Assembly (NCBI RefSeq): GCF_900113115.1
Contig: NZ_FOOF01000001.1
Coordinates: 558,001-622,000 of the forward strand
From: Duganella sp. CF458
Lineage (GTDB): Bacteria > Pseudomonadota > Gammaproteobacteria > Burkholderiales > Burkholderiaceae_D
Length of the DNA stretch: 64,000 bases
Reading direction: 5' to 3'
The position numbers were made by a program, and so were the translations under genes. The notes beneath the pieces are model-generated. The model was not told the DNA's origin, did no database searches, and worked only from the letters and a program-made list of their open reading frames with translations. This document shows, piece by piece, positions 9,915-18,408 of this stretch; the stretch's first letter is position 1; each line of letters starts with the position of its first letter.

Positions 9915-10795
9915 GAAACGCCTTCGCCGATGCCGTCCTGGCGCAATGCAACCGCGACGACTGGTTCTTCCTGACCGGCGACCTGGGCTTCATGGCCCTG
10001 GAACCAGTGCAGGCCGCGTTCGGCCCGCGCTTCGTCAATGCCGGTGTGGCCGAACAAAACATGGTCGGCATGGCGGCCGGCCTGGCGCGTGAATCGCTGC
10101 GCGTGATCGTCTACAGCATCGCCCCGTTTTGCTACGCCCGCCCGTTCGAACAGATCCGCAACGACCTGTGCCTGGGCAGCTTGCCGGTATGCCTGGTTGG
10201 CAATGGCGGCGGCTATGCCTATGGCCATATGGGACCGACCCACCACGCCCTGGAAGACTGCGCGGCGATGAATGCGCTGGGGGTGCGCGTGCTGGTGCCG
10301 GCGTTCGACGACGACCTGGCCGCGCTGCTGGCGCAGCTCGACAAGCCGACCTACCTGCGCCTGGGCTACGACGCCCGGCCGGCCGGCCACAGCGTGCCGG
10401 CCTATGCGCCCTGGCGCCAAGTCTTGCCCGGCCAGCGCGGCGCCATTGCGGCGCTGGGCCCATTGGCGGGCGTGGCCTGGCAAGCCCTGGCCGGGGTGGC
10501 GCCCGAGGAGCGGCCCGCCGTCTGGGCGGTGTGCGAATTCGATGCAGCCGCCATCCCGCCGGAATTCCTGCAGCAGATCGCCGGCAAGCCCCTGTACGTA
10601 CTGGAAGAACACGTGGCGCAAGGCGGGCTTGGCATGCACCTGGCCCTGAGCCTGGCCGCGCGCGGCCTGGCGGCCGGGCGCTTCGTGCACCGGCCGGCGC
10701 TCGGCTACCCGAGCGGACGTTATGGCTCGCAGGCTTTCCACCGCGCCGAATGCGGGCTGGACGCCCCCGCCATCCGCACCATGGTCACCGATTGA
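9911..10795 (+). CDS. Transketolase-like protein, C-terminal (pyrimidine-binding) subunit
   Basis: A 294-residue protein matching the pyrimidine-binding and C-terminal domains of transketolase and DXS-like enzymes. The VNAGVAEQNMVGMAAGLA segment includes the conserved Glu that activates thiamine diphosphate; GPTHHALEDCAAM is the usual histidine-containing loop. Translation starts with GTG at 9911, overlapping the stop of the N-terminal subunit by 4 bases. The gene ends 4 bases before the next one. The donor and acceptor sugars cannot be read from the sequence. Confidence 0.86.
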   Translation: MRNAFADAVLAQCNRDDWFFLTGDLGFMALEPVQAAFGPRFVNAGVAEQNMVGMAAGLARESLRVIVYSIAPFCYARPFEQIRNDLCLGSLPVCLVGNGGGYAYGHMGPTHHALEDCAAMNALGVRVLVPAFDDDLAALLAQLDKPTYLRLGYDARPAGHSVPAYAPWRQVLPGQRGAIAALGPLAGVAWQALAGVAPEERPAVWAVCEFDAAAIPPEFLQQIAGKPLYVLEEHVAQGGLGMHLALSLAARGLAAGRFVHRPALGYPSGRYGSQAFHRAECGLDAPAIRTMVTD

Positions 10796-10799
10796 GAAA

Positions 10800-12764
10800 A
10801 TGAATCTAGAAGACAAGCTTAAAAATCTGGCCGGCCCGGTGCTGGTGCTGGGCGCCAGCGGCTTCATTGGCGCCAACCTGCTGCACCGCCTGCTGGCCGT
10901 GCGCAACGACGTGACGGGCACCGTGTTCTCCGGCGACACCTGGCGCCTGGACGGTGTGCCGTCGGCCAATATCGCCTTCCTCAACCTGCAAGACCCGGTC
11001 AGCGTGCGCTCCGTGCTGCACCGGGTGGCGCCGCGCACCATCTTCGACTGCTCCTCGTTTGGCGCCTATTCCTTCGAGCAGGACTACGAGCGGGTGCACG
11101 CCACCAACTACACCAGCTTCATTCGCCTGATGGAAGAAGTGGCGGAGATGGAGCTGGCGGCCTTCGTCCATGCCGGCAGTTCGTCCGAATACGGCCTCAA
11201 TTCGGCCGCGCCGGCCGAACACGCGGCGCCCCTGCCCAACAGCCATTACGCGGTGAGCAAGGTCGCCGCCAGCGCCGCCATTTCCTATTACGGCAAGGTG
11301 CGCGGCGTGCCGGTGGCCAACCTGCGCCTGTATTCGGTGTACGGTCCATATGAAGACAGCTCGCGCCTGATCCCGGTGCTGTGCGAAACCAGCCTGCGCG
11401 GCGAACTGCCGGTGCTGGCGCGTCCCGAAGTGAGCCGCGATTTCGTGCACGTGGACGACGTGCTCGAAGCCTTTGCCGATACGGCGCGCCTGATGGGGCC
11501 AGCGCTGGCCGGCGAATCGTTCAATATCGGCAGCGGCCGCGCCACCACACTGGCCGACCTGGCCAGCGTTGCGATCGACACCTTCGGCCTGCACACCGAA
11601 CCGCGCTTCAACCCGGCCGCCGGGCGCGCCTGGGATACCGACAATTGGTACGCCGACAGCGGCAAGGCCGCGCAGCTGCTGGGCTGGAGCGCCAGGATCG
11701 GCCTGGCCGACGGCTTGCGCCAGACGCGCGACTGGTGGCAACGCCAGCTCGAACATGCCGACTTCCAGCGCCTGACCAAGCGCAGCCAGTCGCGCCAGGA
11801 AAAGAACTCGATTTCCGCCGTGATCGCCTGTTACCGCGACGGCCAGGCCATCCCCATCATGCACCAGCGCCTGGTCACGGTGTTCGAGCGCCTGGGCCTC
11901 GATTACGAAATCATCTTCGTCAACGACAATTCGCCCGACGATTCGGCCGAAGTCATTCGCGAAATCAGCGCGCGCGACCCGCACGTGATCGGCATCAACC
12001 ACTCGCGCAACTTCGGCTCGCAAGCGGCCTTCCGCAGCGGCATGGGCATCGCCAGCAAGGAGGCCGTGGTGCTGATGGATGGCGACCTGCAGGATCCGCC
12101 GGAACTGATCGAAGCCTTCGTCGAACGCTGGCGCGCCGGGGCCGACGTGGTCTACGGCCGCCGCATCAAGCGCGAAATGCCGGTGCTGGTGGAAGCGTGC
12201 TACCGCGCCTTCTACCGCCTGTTTGCCGCGATGAGCGAAGTGCCGGTGCCGAAGGATGCGGGCGACTTTTCCCTGATCGACCGCAGCGTGGTGTACTGGC
12301 TGCTGCAGTGCCAGGAACGCGACTCCTTCCTGCGCGGGCTGCGCGCCTATGTCGGCTTCCGCCAGGAAGGGGTCGATTATGTGCGGCCGGAACGCATGTT
12401 CGGCGTCAGCACCAACAACTGGATCAAGAACATCGGCTGGGCCAAGAAGGGCATCTTCTCCTTCTCGCGCATGCCGCTGCACCTGCTGACCGCGGTGGGC
12501 GGCCTGGCCAGTTTCGCCACGGTGCTGCTGGCCATCTTCACCATCCTGGTGCGCATTGTCGATGCCGAGCATGTGCCGCGCGGCGTCACCTTCCTGTCGC
12601 TGCTGGTGATGTTCTTCGGCTCCTTCACCCTGCTGGGGATTGGCCTGCTGGGCGAATACATCGGCAAGATCTTCGAAGAAACCAAGGCGCGCCCGGCCTT
12701 CATCCGGCGCAGCCTGACCGTGCGCGGCACCATCCGCCCGGCCGACCCGCGGAGCCAGCGATGA
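10800..12764 (+). CDS. Fusion of an NAD-dependent sugar epimerase/dehydratase and an ArnC/DPM1-type glycosyltransferase
   Basis: A 654-residue two-enzyme fusion. Residues about 1-320 are an extended SDR with the NAD motif GASGFIGANLL and the catalytic pair in YAVSK (near residue 150). Residues about 335-560 are a GT2 glycosyltransferase with IIFVNDNSPDDS and the metal-binding MDGDLQDPPE near residue 425, followed by two C-terminal membrane segments typical of ArnC, GtrB and dolichol-phosphate-mannose synthases, which move a sugar from a nucleotide carrier to undecaprenyl phosphate. The fusion suggests that one enzyme makes the nucleotide sugar that the other transfers. The start at 10800 is 4 bases after the previous stop; the end overlaps the methyltransferase by 4 bases. 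Confidence 0.88.
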   Translation: MNLEDKLKNLAGPVLVLGASGFIGANLLHRLLAVRNDVTGTVFSGDTWRLDGVPSANIAFLNLQDPVSVRSVLHRVAPRTIFDCSSFGAYSFEQDYERVHATNYTSFIRLMEEVAEMELAAFVHAGSSSEYGLNSAAPAEHAAPLPNSHYAVSKVAASAAISYYGKVRGVPVANLRLYSVYGPYEDSSRLIPVLCETSLRGELPVLARPEVSRDFVHVDDVLEAFADTARLMGPALAGESFNIGSGRATTLADLASVAIDTFGLHTEPRFNPAAGRAWDTDNWYADSGKAAQLLGWSARIGLADGLRQTRDWWQRQLEHADFQRLTKRSQSRQEKNSISAVIACYRDGQAIPIMHQRLVTVFERLGLDYEIIFVNDNSPDDSAEVIREISARDPHVIGINHSRNFGSQAAFRSGMGIASKEAVVLMDGDLQDPPELIEAFVERWRAGADVVYGRRIKREMPVLVEACYRAFYRLFAAMSEVPVPKDAGDFSLIDRSVVYWLLQCQERDSFLRGLRAYVGFRQEGVDYVRPERMFGVSTNNWIKNIGWAKKGIFSFSRMPLHLLTAVGGLASFATVLLAIFTILVRIVDAEHVPRGVTFLSLLVMFFGSFTLLGIGLLGEYIGKIFEETKARPAFIRRSLTVRGTIRPADPRSQR

Positions 12765-13660
12765 GCACCGAGCGCGCCTGCCCGGTCTGCCAGGGCCGCC
12801 ACTACACGCGCTTCGCCGACGAGCGCATCGACCCGGCGCGGGTTGGCGCCCTGACCTACGCCTCGCGCAAGCCGCCCGAATTCATGTGCCTGCGCCTGGT
12901 GCGCTGCCATGGCTGCGACCTGGTGTACGCCCCCACCCCGCCCAGCGAGGAGTTCCTGCACGCGGCCTACGGCGAGGCCGCGTTCGACTCCGGCCCCGAA
13001 GCCATGGCCGCCGCGCGCACCTATGCCGCCGCCCTGCGCGCCCACCTGCCGGCCCTGGCCGCGCGCCACGGCGCGGTCGACGTCGGCGCCGGCAGCGGGC
13101 CGCTGCTGCCGTTCTTCCAGGAGCAGGGCTTCCATCCGGCGATCGGCATCGAACCGTCGCGCGCCGCGATCGAGGCCGCCCCGCCTGCCGTGCGGCCCTT
13201 GCTGCGCGAAGGCATGTTCTGCCGCGCGCTGCTGGAAGGCGAGAGCGTGTCCCTGATCACCTCTTTCATGACGCTCGAGCACCTGCCCGACCCGGGCCAG
13301 TTCGTCGGCACCGCGCACGGCCTGCTGGAGCCGGGCGGCGCCATCGCGCTGGTGGTGCACGACTGGCGCGCGCCGCTGAACCGCCTGCTCGGCCGGCGTT
13401 CGCCAATCATCGACGTCGAGCACTTGCAACTGTTCAGCCCGCGCGCCCTGCGCACCTTGCTCGAGCGCAGCGGCTTCGAACGCATCGCGCTGCAGCCGAT
13501 CCGCAACGCTTACCCGCTGCGCTACTGGCTGCGCCTGACCCCGCTACCGGCAGGCGCCAAGGGCGTGCTGCTGCGCCTGCTTGAGCGGCTCGGCCTGGCC
13601 GACCGCCAGCTGGCCATGAACGTCGGCAATCTGCTGGCCGTCGGCTTCAAGCCGCGCTGA
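12761..13660 (+). CDS. SAM-dependent methyltransferase with N-terminal zinc ribbon
   Basis: A 299-residue protein. Four cysteines in two CxxC pairs (CPVC near residue 7, CHGC near residue 48) form the small zinc-binding module seen in sugar C-/O-methyltransferases (Methyltransf_13/23 group). The class I methyltransferase motif I is VDVGAGSGPLLPF near residue 106, with TSFMTLEHLPDP as motif II/post-II. It overlaps the epimerase-glycosyltransferase gene by 4 bases, so methylation of the sugar made by this cluster is the simplest role. Substrate unknown. Confidence 0.85.
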   Translation: MSTERACPVCQGRHYTRFADERIDPARVGALTYASRKPPEFMCLRLVRCHGCDLVYAPTPPSEEFLHAAYGEAAFDSGPEAMAAARTYAAALRAHLPALAARHGAVDVGAGSGPLLPFFQEQGFHPAIGIEPSRAAIEAAPPAVRPLLREGMFCRALLEGESVSLITSFMTLEHLPDPGQFVGTAHGLLEPGGAIALVVHDWRAPLNRLLGRRSPIIDVEHLQLFSPRALRTLLERSGFERIALQPIRNAYPLRYWLRLTPLPAGAKGVLLRLLERLGLADRQLAMNVGNLLAVGFKPR

Positions 13661-13672
13661 CCGGGCCGCCCC

Positions 13673-14038
13673 GTGGAGCAGCGCAGCAGCATCGTCTTCC
13701 TGGCCGGCATGATCGCCTGCACCACCGCGTCGCAGGTCTTGCTCAAGTACGCCGGCCTGTATGCGGCCGCCCATGCGGGCATGGTGGCCGGGGTGCTGCG
13801 CAATCCCTGGCTGGCGGCGGCCATCGCGGCCGCCGGCGGCGGCATCTGCTGCTGGCTGCTGACCTTGCGCCGGCTGCCGCTGGCGCTGGCCTACCCGTGG
13901 ACGGCCCTGGTCTACGTCTTGACGCCGCTGGCCGGCGCCTGGCTGTTCAGCGAAGTGCTCGACGGGCGCTACGCCCTTGGCATCGGCTGCATCCTGGCCG
14001 GCGTGCTGCTGACCAGCCGCGGCGTGTCGTCGCGATGA
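13673..14038 (+). CDS. SMR/EamA-type small membrane protein, ArnF/ArnE-like
   Basis: A 121-residue protein of four predicted membrane helices with SMR family features (TTASQVLLKYAGLYA, LPLALAYPWTALVYVLTPLAGAW in part). It starts with GTG at 13673. It resembles the subunits of the ArnE/ArnF undecaprenyl-phosphate-aminoarabinose flippase more than a drug pump, because it is paired with a second SMR-like gene and follows an ArnC-type glycosyltransferase. The proposed role is to flip a lipid-linked sugar to the periplasm. Confidence 0.75.
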   Translation: MEQRSSIVFLAGMIACTTASQVLLKYAGLYAAAHAGMVAGVLRNPWLAAAIAAAGGGICCWLLTLRRLPLALAYPWTALVYVLTPLAGAWLFSEVLDGRYALGIGCILAGVLLTSRGVSSR

Positions 14039-14361
14039 GCCCGCTGGAACTCGGCCTCTGCCTGGCCTCGGTGCTCAGCGGCAGCGCCTCCCAGCTGTGC
14101 ATGAAGGCCGCCACCCTGCCCGGCCCGCCGCTGCGGCGCCTGACCCGCCTGGCGGCGGCGGGCTGCCTGCAACTGGCCTCCTTCGGCCTGGTGGTGCTGG
14201 CGCTGCGCACCCTGCCGCTGTCGCAGCTGATCCCGTTTGCCGGCGCCGCCTACCTGCTGGTGCCGCTGGCCAGCAGCCGACTGTTCGGCGAACGCCTGCA
14301 TGCCCGCTTCTGGGCCGGCGCCCTGCTGATCGTGCTCGGCATCGTGTGCACGCAGACCTGA
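14035..14361 (+). CDS. SMR/EamA-type small membrane protein, partner of the preceding one
   Basis: A 108-residue, four-helix protein (SGSASQLCMKAATLPG, LPLSQLIPFAGAAYLLVPL). The ATG at 14035 overlaps the previous stop by 4 bases, which fits a heterodimeric flippase. It is the last gene of the six-gene run; the convergent amidohydrolase gene ends 20 bases further. No terminator hairpin is evident. Confidence 0.75.
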   Translation: MSPLELGLCLASVLSGSASQLCMKAATLPGPPLRRLTRLAAAGCLQLASFGLVVLALRTLPLSQLIPFAGAAYLLVPLASSRLFGERLHARFWAGALLIVLGIVCTQT

Positions 14362-14380
14362 GACGCGCGCCGCCAGCGCC

Positions 14381-16036
14381 CTATTTGCGGAACACCTGCT
14401 GGCCGCCGACCCAGGTTTCCAGCACGCCGATCTTGCCGATGTCTGCGGCCGGCACCTGGAACAGGTCGCGCTCGGTGATGATGAAATCGGCCCACTTGCC
14501 CGGCTCCAGCGAACCGATCGACTGCTCCTGGTGCGCCGCCCAGGCCGCGTCCAGCGTGAAGCAGCGCAAGGCTTCGGCCAGCGTCATGGCCTGTTCCTTG
14601 TGCCAGCCGCCGCGCGGCACGCCCTGCATGTCCTGGCGCGTCACGGCCGCGTGGATGCCCTGCAGCGGATTGGGCGACTCGATCGGGAAATCGGAACCGC
14701 AGGCGATGCGGCTGCCCTGCTGCAGGAAGGTGCGCCAGGCATAGGCGCCCTTGATGCGCTCCGGACCGACGCGCTGCTGCGCCATGTTCTGGTCGGACGT
14801 GGCGTGGGTCGGCTGCATCGACGGCACGATGGACAACCGCCTGAAGCGCGGGATATCGCCTGGTTGCACCACCTGCGCGTGTTCGATGCGGTGGCGCCTG
14901 GCCGCCAGCGGGTATTGCTTGCCGAGCTGTTCAAAGCTGTCGAGGATCTGCTGGTTGCCGGCATCGCCAATGGCGTGCACATTGACCTGGTAGCCGGCCT
15001 GCATGGCCTTTTCCATCTTGGCGTGGATGGCGGCGTCGCTGTTGAACAGCAGGCCGCGCGTGTGCGGCGCGTCGCTGTACGGCTGCACCAGGGCGGCGCC
15101 GCGGCTGCCCAGTGCACCGTCCGAGTACAGCTTGACGGCGGCCAGCGCGTAATGGCCATCGGCGTAGCTTGGCAGCGGACCGTTCTTCGACAGCTGCTCG
15201 AAATCGGCGCCGACGTCGCCGATCATGGCGTACACGCGGGTCGTCAGCTTGCCCTGGCTGGCATACTCGCGGAACAGGCGGTCGGCGCCGGCGTCGATGC
15301 CGGCGTCGTGCACACTGGTCAGGCCGACGCTGGACAGGATGGCCAGGGCGCCATCGAGCATGGCGCGCGCTTCGGCCTCAGTCGGCTTCGGCAATACCTG
15401 GTAGACGAATTCCATTGCCGTATCGACCAGGATGCCGGTGGCGTTGCCGTCGGCATCGCGTTCGATCTTGCCGCCCTGCGGGTCCGGCGTGTCCGGCGTG
15501 ATGCCGGCCGCCTGCAGCGCCTTGCTGTTGACCCACATGGCGTGGCCGTCGATGCGCTCCATGGCGGCCGGGCGGTCGGCCACCACCGCATCGAGTTCGG
15601 CCACGGTCGGGAAGCGGCCCAGCTTCCAGATTTCCTGATTCCAGCCCTTGCCGATCACCCACTTGCGCTGCGGGTTGGCCTGGGCGAATTTGGCCACCGC
15701 AGCTTGCGCGGCTGGCAGCGACGTCGGGCTGTACAAGTCGGCGCTGGTGGCCACTTCGCCCAGGCCGAACACATGGCCGTGGGCGTCGATCAGGCCGGGC
15801 AGCACGGTCTTGCCGTGTACGTCGATGCGCTTGAAACCCTTGGCCTTGGCCGCCACGTCGCGCCTGCTGCCGACGGCCACCAGCTTGCCGCTGTCGTCGA
15901 AGGCCAGCGCCTGAAACCGCAGCAGTTGGCCCTTGGCGTTCAGCGTGTAGCCGTTGGCGTTGTCGATCATGGTGCCAGCGGTGGCGGTGGCGGCGGCCAG
16001 CGCGACGGCGGCCAGCAGGGTGCGGCGCAAGTGCAT
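14381..16036 (-). CDS. Secreted amidohydrolase of the YtcJ type
   Basis: A 551-residue amidohydrolase family 3 protein with a signal peptide (LLAAVALAAATATAG). Motifs are GLIDAHGHVFGLGE (metal ligands), GWNQEIW, VHDAGIDAG, KLYSDGALGSRGAAL, VHAIGDAGN, RIEHAQ and GSDFPIESPNPLQ. The closest known relatives hydrolyse N-substituted formamides or act on unknown amides. I place the start at the ATG at 16036, with AAAGGA about 7 bases upstream; a TTG two codons earlier is possible. It is monocistronic and divergent from the BlaI-like gene. Substrate is not predictable. Confidence 0.85.
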   Translation of the reverse strand: MHLRRTLLAAVALAAATATAGTMIDNANGYTLNAKGQLLRFQALAFDDSGKLVAVGSRRDVAAKAKGFKRIDVHGKTVLPGLIDAHGHVFGLGEVATSADLYSPTSLPAAQAAVAKFAQANPQRKWVIGKGWNQEIWKLGRFPTVAELDAVVADRPAAMERIDGHAMWVNSKALQAAGITPDTPDPQGGKIERDADGNATGILVDTAMEFVYQVLPKPTEAEARAMLDGALAILSSVGLTSVHDAGIDAGADRLFREYASQGKLTTRVYAMIGDVGADFEQLSKNGPLPSYADGHYALAAVKLYSDGALGSRGAALVQPYSDAPHTRGLLFNSDAAIHAKMEKAMQAGYQVNVHAIGDAGNQQILDSFEQLGKQYPLAARRHRIEHAQVVQPGDIPRFRRLSIVPSMQPTHATSDQNMAQQRVGPERIKGAYAWRTFLQQGSRIACGSDFPIESPNPLQGIHAAVTRQDMQGVPRGGWHKEQAMTLAEALRCFTLDAAWAAHQEQSIGSLEPGKWADFIITERDLFQVPAADIGKIGVLETWVGGQQVFRK

Positions 16037-16105
16037 GGACAAGTCCTTTCGAATTCAATAGCAAGAATTTTTCACCTGGCAGAGTGTACCCGTTGACACC
16101 TTCAT

Positions 16106-16117
16106 TTACACGTGTAA
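16106..16117. promoter_or_regulatory. BlaI/MecI-type operator 1
   Basis: TTACACGTGTAA is a perfect 12-base palindrome containing TACA-N2-TGTA, the known core of BlaI/MecI/CopY-type operators. It is 33 bases before the blaI-like start and 26 bases (centre to centre) from a second, similar site. Confidence 0.7.
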
Positions 16118-16131
16118 TCATTCGCCATCAA

Positions 16132-16143
16132 TTACACACGTAA
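16132..16143. promoter_or_regulatory. BlaI/MecI-type operator 2 (imperfect)
   Basis: TTACACACGTAA has outer arms TTAC and GTAA in inverted order and resembles the perfect palindrome at 16106-16117. It ends 6 bases before the repressor start, so it would allow autorepression. The pair could also control the divergent amidohydrolase gene. Confidence 0.5.
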
Positions 16144-16149
16144 TCAATC

Positions 16150-16521
16150 ATGACAATCCAGATCAGTGAAGCCGAGGCGCAGGTGATGCAAGTGTTGTGG
16201 GAGCGCCAGCCGCAAACGGCGGAGGAAGTGTGCGCGGCGCTGGCCGGCCAAGGCTGGCAGGACGCCACCATCAAGACCTTGCTGAACCGCCTGTTGAACA
16301 AGGGCGCCATCAGCGCGCAGAAAGAAGGCCGGCGCTACCTGTATGCGCCGGCGCTCGATCGCGAGCACTGGCTGGCCAGCGAAAGCCAGGGCTTCCTCGA
16401 CCGCATGTTCAACGGCCGCCTGGCGCCGCTGGTGGCGCATTTCAGCCAGCACAAGGCCTTGAGCAAGGCCGACATCGCGGCACTGAAAAAACTGGTCAAG
16501 GAGCTCGATGATGACAAGTGA
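16150..16521 (+). CDS. BlaI/MecI/CopY family transcriptional repressor
   Basis: A 123-residue winged-helix repressor (SEAEAQVMQVLWERQPQTAEEV, TIKTLLNRLLNKGAI, RRYLYAPALDRE). Family members bind as dimers to TACA-N2-TGTA palindromes and are inactivated by proteolysis triggered by a partner M56 membrane protease. That partner is encoded immediately downstream with a 14-base overlap. Two operator-like palindromes lie just upstream. The signal sensed here need not be a beta-lactam; the C-terminal sensor of the partner lacks a penicillin-binding domain. Confidence 0.93.
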   Translation: MTIQISEAEAQVMQVLWERQPQTAEEVCAALAGQGWQDATIKTLLNRLLNKGAISAQKEGRRYLYAPALDREHWLASESQGFLDRMFNGRLAPLVAHFSQHKALSKADIAALKKLVKELDDDK

Positions 16522-17659
16522 AATTCTGCTGCGCCTGTTGCTGGCCAGTGGCGCGGCGTGCGCGCTGGTCCTGCTGCTGCGCCGCCCGTTGCGCCGCCTG
16601 TGCGGGGCCGGTGCGGCCTACCTGCTGTGGGCGGCCGTGCCGGCCAGCATGCTGGCCGCGCTGGCGCCGCGCGGCGGCGCTGACAGCACGCTGGCCGTCT
16701 TGCCGCTGCCGGCACCTGTCGCGGCGGCCGCCACGCAGGTCACCCAGACCGCGGCCAGCGCGGTGCGCGGCGGCTGGGACGAGCTGCTGTTGGCCGCCTG
16801 GCTGGCCGGGGCCATGGCCATGGCGCTCTGGATGGCCTGGCGCCAGTGGTCGTTCCAGCGCGGGCTGCGGGCCGGCGCATGGCACGGCGGCCCGCTGCTG
16901 CTGGGTGTATGGCGCGCCCGCCTGGTGCTGGCGCCCACCTTCCGCCGCGATTACGACCGCGCCGAGCGCCGGCTGGTGCTGGCCCATGAACGCATTCACG
17001 CCGAGCGCGGCGACCTGCTGGCCAATGCGGCTTGCGCCTTGCTGCAATGCCTGGCCTGGTGCAATCCCCTGATCCACATTGCAGCGGCACGCTTCCGGCT
17101 TGACCAGGAGCTGTCCTGCGACGAAACAGTCCTGCGCCGCCACGGGCAGGCCGGCACCTACGCCAAGGCCATGCTGAAAACCCAGCTGGCGGCGCAGGGC
17201 CTTCCCCTGGCTTGCCAATGGCAGGCCGTTCACCCACTGAAGGAGAGAATCATGCAATTGAAGTCGTCCGTGTCCCCTGCCCGCCGCCTGGGCGGCAAGC
17301 TGCTGGCAGCCGTGCTGGTGGCGGGCTGCAGCCTGTCGGCAATGGCCGTCCACGCCGCATCTGCGGGACCCAGGCATTACAACGTGTATCTTGAGATGGA
17401 TGGCAGTCGGCCGCACTTGCTGGTCAAGGAGGGCGAAAAGGGCGGCGTGGCCATCGGCTCGGGCGCGGACCAGTGGCGGGCGGACTTTGTCGTGCTGCCG
17501 GCGGGCGGCGCGATCCAGGTCAAGGCCAACGTCAGCCACGGCGGCAAAGATCTCAGCAACTTCACGCTGGAGGTGGCGGATAACGGTACCGGCAGCTTCA
17601 AGGTATCCGATGCGGGCAAGGATTTGATCGTCAAGATGCGCGTGAGCGAGGTGCATTAA
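16508..17659 (+). CDS. BlaR1-like M56 membrane metalloprotease with a short novel sensor tail
   Basis: A 383-residue protein: membrane helices in the first 110 residues, then an M56 gluzincin motif AHERIHAERGD (HExxH) near residue 160, DQELSCDETVLRR, another membrane helix (LLAAVLVAGCSLSAMAVHA) near residues 262-282 and a C-terminal extracellular segment of about 100 residues rich in beta-strand and glycine. BlaR1/MecR1 end in a penicillin-sensing transpeptidase domain with SxxK; here that domain is absent, so the ligand differs. An internal ATG at 17252 with GGAGAG before it could allow separate production of the tail, but the frame is continuous as in other M56 proteins. Confidence 0.85.
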   Translation: MMTSEILLRLLLASGAACALVLLLRRPLRRLCGAGAAYLLWAAVPASMLAALAPRGGADSTLAVLPLPAPVAAAATQVTQTAASAVRGGWDELLLAAWLAGAMAMALWMAWRQWSFQRGLRAGAWHGGPLLLGVWRARLVLAPTFRRDYDRAERRLVLAHERIHAERGDLLANAACALLQCLAWCNPLIHIAAARFRLDQELSCDETVLRRHGQAGTYAKAMLKTQLAAQGLPLACQWQAVHPLKERIMQLKSSVSPARRLGGKLLAAVLVAGCSLSAMAVHAASAGPRHYNVYLEMDGSRPHLLVKEGEKGGVAIGSGADQWRADFVVLPAGGAIQVKANVSHGGKDLSNFTLEVADNGTGSFKVSDAGKDLIVKMRVSEVH

Positions 17660-17729
17660 AACGCAAGATCCGGAGTGTGGCGGGAACCGGCGGCTGGTCC
17701 AATGTGGTTTTCCCTGCTGGAGTTCCGCC

Positions 17730-18368
17730 ATGCTGACGCTTTACGATTACCTGCCTTCCCAGAACGCTTATAAAGTCCGCTTGCTGCTGTCGCATCTTGG
17801 CCTGCCTTATCGCACCGAGATGGTGGCCATATTTGAAGGCGACGGGCAGCAACCTTCTTACCTTGCGGTCAATCCCACCGGTGCGGTGCCGGCCTTGCGG
17901 CTCGACGACGGGCGCGTGCTGGCCGAGTCGAATGCCATCCTGACCTTCCTGGCTTCGGGCACGCGGTATTTGCCTGCCGAACCTTTTGCGGCGGCCAAGG
18001 TGCAACAGTGGATGTCGTTTGAGCAGGACTATGTGCTGAATATCGCTTCGCTGCGGTATTGGACCATGACGGGCAAGCTGGCACGCCGGCCGGCGGCGCT
18101 GGTCGACCTGCGGCGCGCGGGCGGCCTGCGCGCGCTGCAGATCCTGGAGCGCGAACTGGCGGCGCGGCTGTTCATCGCTGGCGACGCTTACACCATCGCG
18201 GATATTTCCTTGTTTGCCTATATCCATCGGGCAGACGAGGCGGGTTTGCCGTTGCGCGAATTCCCCCACGTTTGCGCGTGGATAGCGCGCGTGCGGGCAC
18301 AGCCGGGATTCCTCGCGGAACATCATCCGTATGCCATCGATCCACATTCCTCCGGAGAACTGCCTTGA
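17730..18368 (+). CDS. Glutathione S-transferase family protein
   Basis: A 212-residue GST-fold protein. The N-terminal thioredoxin domain has YDYLPSQNAYKVRLLLSHL, the cis-Pro region NPTGAVPAL and the glutathione-binding ESNAILTFLA; the C-terminal all-helical domain contains YTIADISLFAYIH, the usual N-capping box. Conjugates or reduces with glutathione in the cytoplasm; substrate unknown. It is a single gene, followed by the inverted-repeat unit. Confidence 0.9.
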   Translation: MLTLYDYLPSQNAYKVRLLLSHLGLPYRTEMVAIFEGDGQQPSYLAVNPTGAVPALRLDDGRVLAESNAILTFLASGTRYLPAEPFAAAKVQQWMSFEQDYVLNIASLRYWTMTGKLARRPAALVDLRRAGGLRALQILERELAARLFIAGDAYTIADISLFAYIHRADEAGLPLREFPHVCAWIARVRAQPGFLAEHHPYAIDPHSSGELP

Positions 18369-18408
18369 GCAGCATTCGGGCAGGGGGTTCGCTGTGGGGG
18401 CCTCACAG

